From Thiobacillus denitrificans (GTDB lineage: Bacteria > Pseudomonadota > Gammaproteobacteria > Burkholderiales > Thiobacillaceae): a stretch of 11,026 nucleotides of DNA. The stretch is taken from contig DILD01000022.1 in the NCBI GenBank assembly GCA_002424845.1, positions 1 through 11,026 on the forward strand, written 5' to 3'. The position numbers and the translations under genes are program-made. Below the pieces are notes generated by a model. It did not search any database and had not been told where the DNA came from. It saw nothing but the letters and a program-made list of their open reading frames with translations. Positions 6,457-11,026 of this stretch are shown piece by piece (within the stretch, counting starts at the first letter, position 1; each line of letters opens with the position of its first letter).

Positions 6457-7835
6457 TACTTATGCACGCCCAGCTTTTCACGCCAGCCGGGGAAGATCTT
6501 GTCAGCGTCGCCCGGGAAGGACTCGAACGCGCGGGCGAACTCCTTGTGCTCCTTGGCGAACTCAATCGGGTCGGCGCCCGACTTCCAGCACTCGTACGAC
6601 TGGCGCAGCGAGATCGCGCCGGCCGCGGGGCTGTCGATGTGGCCGTAGGAGCCGCCGCCGGAGGTGTTGATGACGTTGCCGTGACCCAGGTTCTCGAAGA
6701 AGCCGGGCAGACGCAGTGCGTTCATGCCGCCGGAGATGATCGGGGTGGTGGGCTTCATGCCGTGCCATTCCTGATGGTAGTAAGGACCATCCGCCGAGTC
6801 GCGCTCGATCATGTAGGCGATGTTGCGGTCATCACGGCCGCCTTCCATCTTGCCGTAGCCCATGGTGCCGACGTGGATACCGGAAGCCCCTTGCAGACGC
6901 GACATCTTGGCCAGCACGAATGCGGTGTAGCCACGCACGGCTGAAGGCGACGTAATCGCGCCGTGACCGGCACGGTGATAGTGCAGGTACTGTTGCGGGT
7001 ACTGACGGCGGGCAGTGGTGATCATGCCGGGGCCGCCGACATAACCATCGACCAGGAACGCAACCTTGTTGGCATCCGGTCCGAAGGTTTCCAGGATGTA
7101 ATCGGCGCGAGCGAGCATTTCGTAATGGTCGTCAGCGGTGATGTTGGCGGAGAACAGCTTGGCCTGGCCGGTTTCGTCCATGGCGCGCTTCATCGCGTCA
7201 TACACCAGCGGGATCACTTTCTTGGTCGGGCAGAACACCTGGTTGCCCTGGGGTTCGTCGTTCTTGATGAAATCGCCACCCAGCCAGAACTGGTAAGCAG
7301 CCTTGGCAAACGGCTCGGGGCGCAGGCCCAGCTTCGGCTTGATGATGGTACCGGCGATGTAGCCGCCGTCGACGCGGGGGCGACCCAGGATGTCCCACAG
7401 GTCGGTAATGTCTTTGGCCGGGCCATCGAACAGGCGCAGCATCGACCAGGGCACGTAGAAGTCCTGCATCTGCAGGTGCTTGACGTCGCCCATGCCCTGG
7501 TTGTTGCCGATCGCCAGCGTCAGGAACGACACCAGCATGGCGCGGCCGTCGGTCACGTTGCGGTCGAACAGGTCGTTCGGGTAGGCGACTTTCATCACGC
7601 CCTTGGCTTCGTCGATGAAGTACACCAACGCGTCCACGCCCTTGGTGAAGTCGTCGGTGGTGGAAACTTCGACGTTGGTGCCGGTGGAGGACTCGGCGGC
7701 AATGTGCGCGGCCACTTCCAGGTAGCCATAGCCGGTGGCGGGCTGCATGTGATAAGCGACAAGAACGTGCTTGTCGCCCTTGATCAGGTCTTCCTCTTTC
7801 AGGCTGAGGTCGGCGTAACGTGCGGATTGATCCAT
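6456..7835 (-). CDS. cbbM: Form II RubisCO large subunit
   Basis: CbbM carboxylates (or oxygenates) ribulose-1,5-bisphosphate in the Calvin cycle; form II works without small subunits as dimers or multimers of dimers. The 459-residue product keeps all key residues at the Rhodospirillum rubrum numbering: E48, N111, K166 (GTIIKPKLG), K191 for carbamylation with D193 and E194 (FIKNDEP), H287 (YHRAGHGA), K329 in loop 6 (GKMEG) and S368 (SGGMNALRLPG). It is therefore predicted to be active. The start ATG 7833-7835 has AAGGAG at 7843-7848, seven bases upstream. It is the first gene of the minus-strand operon, transcribed divergently from cbbR. A hairpin and an intrinsic terminator follow the stop. 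Confidence 0.98.
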   Translation of the reverse strand: MDQSARYADLSLKEEDLIKGDKHVLVAYHMQPATGYGYLEVAAHIAAESSTGTNVEVSTTDDFTKGVDALVYFIDEAKGVMKVAYPNDLFDRNVTDGRAMLVSFLTLAIGNNQGMGDVKHLQMQDFYVPWSMLRLFDGPAKDITDLWDILGRPRVDGGYIAGTIIKPKLGLRPEPFAKAAYQFWLGGDFIKNDEPQGNQVFCPTKKVIPLVYDAMKRAMDETGQAKLFSANITADDHYEMLARADYILETFGPDANKVAFLVDGYVGGPGMITTARRQYPQQYLHYHRAGHGAITSPSAVRGYTAFVLAKMSRLQGASGIHVGTMGYGKMEGGRDDRNIAYMIERDSADGPYYHQEWHGMKPTTPIISGGMNALRLPGFFENLGHGNVINTSGGGSYGHIDSPAAGAISLRQSYECWKSGADPIEFAKEHKEFARAFESFPGDADKIFPGWREKLGVHK

Positions 7836-7974
7836 TGCATGACTCCTTGCTGGGTAAATTGGGCCTCAGGAGCATTACCCCTGAATACGACAGGGACGAA
7901 CTATACGCACGGGTTTATATAATTAAAATTAAATTGTTATGATTATTTCCATATAAAAAAGCTTATGGTTAAAC
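7836..7974. promoter_or_regulatory. Divergent cbbM / cbbR control region
   Basis: These 139 bases separate the divergent cbbM and cbbR starts. The half next to cbbR (7911-7974) has only 12 G or C in 64 bases, against strongly GC-rich neighbours. It holds several AT dyads of the kind LysR-type proteins use: the palindrome TTATATAA (7915-7922), TTAAAATTAA (7923-7932) and TTAT...ATAA (7937-7956). A possible cbbM promoter on the minus strand is TATAGT (7905-7900) with a poor -35, TTTTAA (7928-7923), 17 bases upstream; the weak -35 fits dependence on CbbR. In the predicted cbbM leader, TCAGG and CCTGA form a small stem near 7865-7884. CbbR binding here is inferred from family behaviour and gene layout. 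Confidence 0.6.
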
Positions 7975-8868
7975 ATGCGTCGTCTGACCCTGCGCCAATT
8001 CCGGGTATTTGAAGCTGTGGCCCGCCACCTGTCCTTTTCCCGTGCGGCGGAGGAACTGCACCTGTCGCAGCCTGCGGTTTCCATGCAGGTGCGGGGCATC
8101 GAAATCATCCTGGGGATGCGGCTGACCGAACAGCTGGGCAAGAAAATCTTCCTCACCGAGGCCGGGCGAGAGGTCCTGCACGCCAGCCACGCCATCACCG
8201 CACGGCTGGACGACCTGCAGCACAATCTGGCGCAGCTGCGCAGCCTCGACAGCGGCCACCTCAACATGGCTTCGACCTCGACCGTCAACGCCGTCGCCAC
8301 CGGCATCCTCGCCCGCTTCCGTGGCGACCATCCCGGCGTGTCGATCCATCTGGACGTATCCAACCGCGCGGCCGTGCTGGATCAGCTGGTCGGCAACCGT
8401 ATCGATCTGGCCATCATGGGACAGGTGCCGGATGGGCTGGGCCTGGAAGCCACCCGCTTCATGGACAACCCGCTGGTCGTCATTGCCCCGCCCGGCCATC
8501 CGCTGGCGCGCAAAAAAAAGATCCCCATCCGCGAAATGGCGGCCGAATCCTTCCTGGTGCGCGAAGCCGGTTCGGGTACCCGGGGCGCGATGGAGCGCTT
8601 CTTCGCCGCCCGCGGGCTGGAAATCAGGAGCAGCATGGAAATGAGCAGCAACGAGGCGATCAAGCAGGCGGTGCAGGCCGGACTGGGCCTCGGCATCCTG
8701 TCGCTGCAGACACTGGAAATGGAGCTGGCGTTGAAGCGGCTCGTTGTGCTCCAGGTCGAAGGCTTTCCCATCCTGCGCCACTGGTACGTCGTCCACCGCG
8801 CCGACAAGCGCCTCTCGCCGGTGGCGCAGGCATTCAAGGCGTTCGTGCTGGAACCGGTGCGGCGCTAG
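7975..8868 (+). CDS. cbbR: CbbR, LysR-type regulator of the cbb operon
   Basis: The 297-residue protein has an N-terminal winged helix-turn-helix (about 4-63) with the LysR pattern FSRAAEELHLSQPAVSMQV and LTEAGREVLHA, a linker helix, and a periplasmic-binding-protein-like effector domain (about 90-295). CbbR proteins activate Calvin cycle operons in response to metabolites such as RuBP, ATP or NADPH; which one acts here cannot be read from sequence. The ATG at 7975 gives the standard CbbR start (MRRLTLRQFRVFEAVARHLS), but no Shine-Dalgarno is visible in the A/T-rich leader, so initiation may be weak or leaderless. It is transcribed away from cbbM, the usual arrangement for autoregulation. Its TAG stop (8866-8868) lies within the terminal repeat of a MITE-like element, and the protein looks slightly shorter at its C-terminus than is common for the family. 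Confidence 0.93.
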   Translation: MRRLTLRQFRVFEAVARHLSFSRAAEELHLSQPAVSMQVRGIEIILGMRLTEQLGKKIFLTEAGREVLHASHAITARLDDLQHNLAQLRSLDSGHLNMASTSTVNAVATGILARFRGDHPGVSIHLDVSNRAAVLDQLVGNRIDLAIMGQVPDGLGLEATRFMDNPLVVIAPPGHPLARKKKIPIREMAAESFLVREAGSGTRGAMERFFAARGLEIRSSMEMSSNEAIKQAVQAGLGLGILSLQTLEMELALKRLVVLQVEGFPILRHWYVVHRADKRLSPVAQAFKAFVLEPVRR

Positions 8869-9032
8869 CAGCCTGTCGGACTTGAAGTAAATCGGCTGCA
8901 AATCCGCCTGGCCGGTTCATATTTCGCCGCTTTCTTGGACAATAGAATGACTATTGCCCGGCGAAATCGTCAAAATCCGCCCTCGCCCAGCCGAATTTTC
9001 GCTTCGATTCTTCAAGTCCGACAGGCTGCTAG
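8865..9032. mobile_element. MITE-like element with 23-bp terminal inverted repeats
   Basis: The left end, 8865-8887 (CTAGCAGCCTGTCGGACTTG then AAG), is the exact reverse complement of 9010-9032. Further nested pairs lie inside: CGGCTG (8893-8898) with CAGCCG (8988-8993), ATTTCGCCG (8921-8929) with CGGCGAAAT (8959-8967), and CAATAG (8940-8945) with CTATTG (8951-8956) around loop AATGA. AATCCGCC is also present twice in direct orientation (8901-8908 and 8973-8980). The 168-bp length, the near-complete fold-back and the lack of any credible gene fit a non-autonomous miniature transposable element. Both ends show CTAG, which may be a 4-bp palindromic target duplication; if so the element proper is 8869-9028. 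The transposase family is not identified. Transcribed from cbbR, the structure may also act as an RNA 3' end. Confidence 0.85.
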
Positions 9033-9135
9033 ACCATCCGGAACCGGCTCAGGGCAGAAGGCCGTGCGTTGTTGCAAGGGTTGCCGAACTTCCGGTTCGA
9101 ATGCCATCCTCTCGATGCCACCCATGCAAACCCAC

Positions 9136-9140
9136 AGGAG
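9136..9140 (+). promoter_or_regulatory. Ribosome binding site fixing the cytochrome start
   Basis: AGGAG lies six bases before ATG 9147-9149. It decides for this start over upstream in-frame codons, since the protein then begins directly with a signal peptide. Confidence 0.8.
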
Positions 9141-9146
9141 ACCCCC

Positions 9147-10022
9147 ATGGTGCAAACCTTGACTGCCGTTATCCGCGCGAACTGCGTTCTCGCCGGGTGG
9201 CGCCTGTTTTTCCTCGCCTTGCCCATGCTCGCCGGACCGGCAAGCGCCGTCGCCCAGGGCGGCAATGCCGTGATCATGCCGGACTTGGGCGCGCTTCAGT
9301 CGCGCATGGCCGTTCGCCCTGACACCTTCACGGTGATCGAACCCCACCTCAGCCTGAACGAGCAGCAGACGAAAATCGATTACGTGGGCTATCCCGCAGC
9401 CCGGGTTTTCGATGTGCTGCTCGGCCCCGGCTGGAAGGAGATCGAGGCGGACATCGAGTTCAGGGCACTCGATGGGTATGTCTCCCGGATCGAGATCGCC
9501 CGTTTCAGGCAATATCCGGCGTATCTGGTTTTTGCGATCAAGGGCCAGACGGCATTCACGGTGGATAACCTCAGACAGAACCAGAAGAACGTGCCGCTCG
9601 GCCCCTATTACCTGATCTGGGACAACCTCCACTCGCCCGAGCTGATCGGCCAGGAGGCGGCGGACTGGCCCTATCAGATCAGCCAGATCGCCATTTCGAC
9701 CGCGCGCAAAGAGGCGCTGCTTCCGGGCGGCCTCGCCAGACAATACGTCGAACATGCCGGCCTGGCCCAGAAACACTGCCTCACCTGCCATCGCGTGAAT
9801 GGCTATGGCGGCGACAAGTGGCCCATCGATCTCGCTGTGCGGGCCAAGGCCATGAAAGAGGATGCCTTCCTGCAATGGGTGCTGAACCCGTCCGCACAAA
9901 AGCCGGGCACGACCATGCCGCCGCTGCTCGTCTCGCACCCAGATTCGGAGCGGCACGCTGCCGCCAGAAAAATCTACCGCTATTTTCTGGCCTTGCCCGC
10001 GCAGAAAAATCCGAAGCGCTGA
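9147..10022 (+). CDS. Secreted c-type cytochrome with N-terminal sulfite-oxidase-like (molybdopterin-binding-fold) domain
   Basis: The 291-residue product begins with a likely Sec signal peptide (hydrophobic core about 13-30, cleavage probably near ASAVAQ at 33-37), so it should act in the periplasm. Residues about 75-185 (VGYPAARVFDVLLG, FRALDGYVSRI, NVPLGPYYLIWDN, WPYQISQIAIS) resemble the oxidoreductase molybdopterin-binding fold. However, the cysteine that usually binds molybdenum in that family is not seen where FRALDGY lies, so this part may not be catalytic. The C-terminal part is a single-haem class I cytochrome c: CLTCH (211-215) binds haem and M257 in GTTMPPL is the likely sixth ligand. 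It may transfer electrons for, or as part of, a periplasmic oxidoreductase, but no partner gene is in the window. The domain match is by eye; only the cytochrome assignment is firm. Confidence 0.85.
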   Translation: MVQTLTAVIRANCVLAGWRLFFLALPMLAGPASAVAQGGNAVIMPDLGALQSRMAVRPDTFTVIEPHLSLNEQQTKIDYVGYPAARVFDVLLGPGWKEIEADIEFRALDGYVSRIEIARFRQYPAYLVFAIKGQTAFTVDNLRQNQKNVPLGPYYLIWDNLHSPELIGQEAADWPYQISQIAISTARKEALLPGGLARQYVEHAGLAQKHCLTCHRVNGYGGDKWPIDLAVRAKAMKEDAFLQWVLNPSAQKPGTTMPPLLVSHPDSERHAAARKIYRYFLALPAQKNPKR

Positions 10023-10202
10023 CGCGTCCCGACTCCGCCCTGATTTTCCCCGCTCGTACGCAGGCGGATTGGCTGGCCGATGGTGCGGCCCTGGACTAGA
10101 ATCGCGTCAGTCGGGGACCAGCCCCCGGCATCTGGATGTCCCCATCCGCAAGACGGTGTCCCGTCCAAGTCTGGTTTTCATCCTTAACCTGGAGCCCATC
10201 CC
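10023..10202. other. Spacer upstream of chrA
   Basis: This 180-base spacer holds a GC hairpin (CGGGG at 10112-10116 and CCCCG at 10123-10127, loop ACCAGC) without a T-run. A TAGAAT hexamer at 10097-10102 could be a -10 box, but no good -35 lies at the right distance (TTGGCT at 10069-10074 is 22 bases away). If it is a promoter, the hairpin would sit in the chrA leader. No riboswitch was recognised. Confidence 0.25.
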
Positions 10203-11026
10203 TTGGACACCGACCGCACCACCGCACCCGCGCCCGTCACCCTGGGCGAATCCTTCAAATACTGGCTCAAACTCGGCTTCATCAGCTTCGGCGGCCCCGC
10301 CGGGCAGATTTCGATGATGCATCAGGAACTGGTGGAAAAACGCCGCTGGATTTCCGAGCACCGCTACCTGCACGCGCTCAACTACTGCATGCTGCTGCCC
10401 GGCCCCGAAGCGACCCAACTGGCGATCTACATCAGCTGGCTGATGCACGGCATACGAGGCGGCGTGATCGCCGGCGTGCTGTTCTTCCTGCCGTCCTTTC
10501 TGCTGCTGTCGCTGCTGGCAGGCCTGTATCTCGCCTACGGCAGCCTGCCGTGGGTACAGGGCATTTTTTACGGCATCCGGCCGGCGGTGGTGGCGGTGGT
10601 GCTGTTCGCGGCCTGGCGCATCGGCAGCAGGGCACTCAAGAACGAGGTGCTGTGGGGCATGGCGGCGCTGGCCTTCATCGGCATTTTCGTGTTCGACCTC
10701 GCGTTCCCGTGGATCGTGCTGGGCGCCGGCCTGCTCGGTGCGGTCGGCGGCAAACTCGCACCGCATAAGTTCAAGGCAGGCGGCGGCCACGGCGCCAGCC
10801 AAAAGCAGTACGGCCCGGCCATCATCGACGACGACACGCCGCCCCCCGCCCACGCGCGCTTCACCTGGCGCAAGCTCGCGCTCAAGATTGGGGTTTTCGT
10901 GCTGATCTGGCTGGGCGCGATGGCGGCGATCTACGGCGTGCCCGACCTCTTCGACATGGGCGACTTCTTCACCAAGGCGGCCTTCCTCACCATCGGCGGC
11001 GCCTATGCGGTGCTGCCCTACGTCTA
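10203..11026 (+). CDS. chrA: ChrA-family chromate transporter, 5' part
   Basis: ChrA exports chromate across the inner membrane. The frame starts at TTG 10203-10205 (MDTDRTTAPAPVTLGESF...), with GGAG at 10191-10194, eight bases upstream. An in-frame TAA at 10185-10187 rules out earlier starts, and no ATG follows until well inside the conserved domain. The visible 274 codons contain the CHR signatures FGGPAGQI (29-36) and PGPEATQLA (66-74), then several hydrophobic helices. A hydrophilic linker rich in Gly, Asp and Pro (about 187-220) comes next, and then the start of the second half (FFTKAAFLTIGGAYAVLPYV). This fits a long, two-domain ChrA of roughly 400 residues, cut by the window end. It lies 180 bases behind the cytochrome gene on the same strand, with no visible functional link to it. 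Confidence 0.92.
   Translation, partial: MDTDRTTAPAPVTLGESFKYWLKLGFISFGGPAGQISMMHQELVEKRRWISEHRYLHALNYCMLLPGPEATQLAIYISWLMHGIRGGVIAGVLFFLPSFLLLSLLAGLYLAYGSLPWVQGIFYGIRPAVVAVVLFAAWRIGSRALKNEVLWGMAALAFIGIFVFDLAFPWIVLGAGLLGAVGGKLAPHKFKAGGGHGASQKQYGPAIIDDDTPPPAHARFTWRKLALKIGVFVLIWLGAMAAIYGVPDLFDMGDFFTKAAFLTIGGAYAVLPYV

Noticed and set aside
6963..7922. 319-codon plus-strand open frame opposite cbbM
   Set aside because: It is antisense to RubisCO, where all catalytic residues are read on the minus strand.
7969..8901. 310-codon minus-strand open frame opposite cbbR
   Set aside because: Its start lies inside the MITE and it has no motif; CbbR on the plus strand explains the region.
10107..10853. 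Open frames on both strands overlapping the start of chrA
   Set aside because: They are out of frame with the clear CHR signatures that begin at TTG 10203, and their translations are low-complexity Arg, His and Gln.

Overview
The window is GC-rich chromosomal DNA from a proteobacterium, most likely a betaproteobacterium able to fix CO2. The main evidence is a divergent cbbR / cbbM-cbbQ-cbbO locus: a LysR-type regulator, a form II RubisCO and its CbbQ-CbbO activase. This layout is known from sulfur- and iron-oxidising and facultatively autotrophic Betaproteobacteria and Acidithiobacillia. The genus cannot be settled from sequence reading alone.

Layout. (1) 1-162, plus strand: the last 53 codons of putA (proline catabolism), cut by the window edge. 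(2) 204-2960, minus strand: a membrane-anchored PAS-PAS-PAS-GGDEF-EAL protein for c-di-GMP turnover, convergent with putA. (3) 3117-7835, minus strand: cbbM (form II RubisCO), cbbQ (AAA+ ATPase) and cbbO (VWA-domain adaptor). An intrinsic terminator lies between cbbM and cbbQ, and a palindromic repeat lies between cbbQ and cbbO. (4) 7836-7974: the divergent cbb control region, with a very AT-rich half next to cbbR. (5) 7975-8868, plus strand: cbbR. (6) 8865-9032: a MITE-like element with 23-bp perfect terminal inverted repeats, which contains the cbbR stop codon. (7) 9147-10022, plus strand: a secreted c-type cytochrome with an N-terminal domain resembling the molybdopterin-binding fold of sulfite oxidases. 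(8) 10203-11026, plus strand: the 5' part of a chrA-type chromate transporter gene that starts at TTG.

How the genes work together: CbbR should sense metabolic state and activate cbbM and the genes behind it. CbbM carboxylates ribulose-1,5-bisphosphate. CbbQ and CbbO form the motor that strips inhibitory sugar phosphates from RubisCO. The terminator and hairpin just behind cbbM should give much more RubisCO than activase.

No complete new system was found. The least ordinary features are repeat elements in the cbb locus, one of which reads in frame through cbbO, and the domain make-up of the cytochrome. No tRNA, rRNA, CRISPR array or transposase gene was seen, and no stretch over 300 bases lacks a gene.
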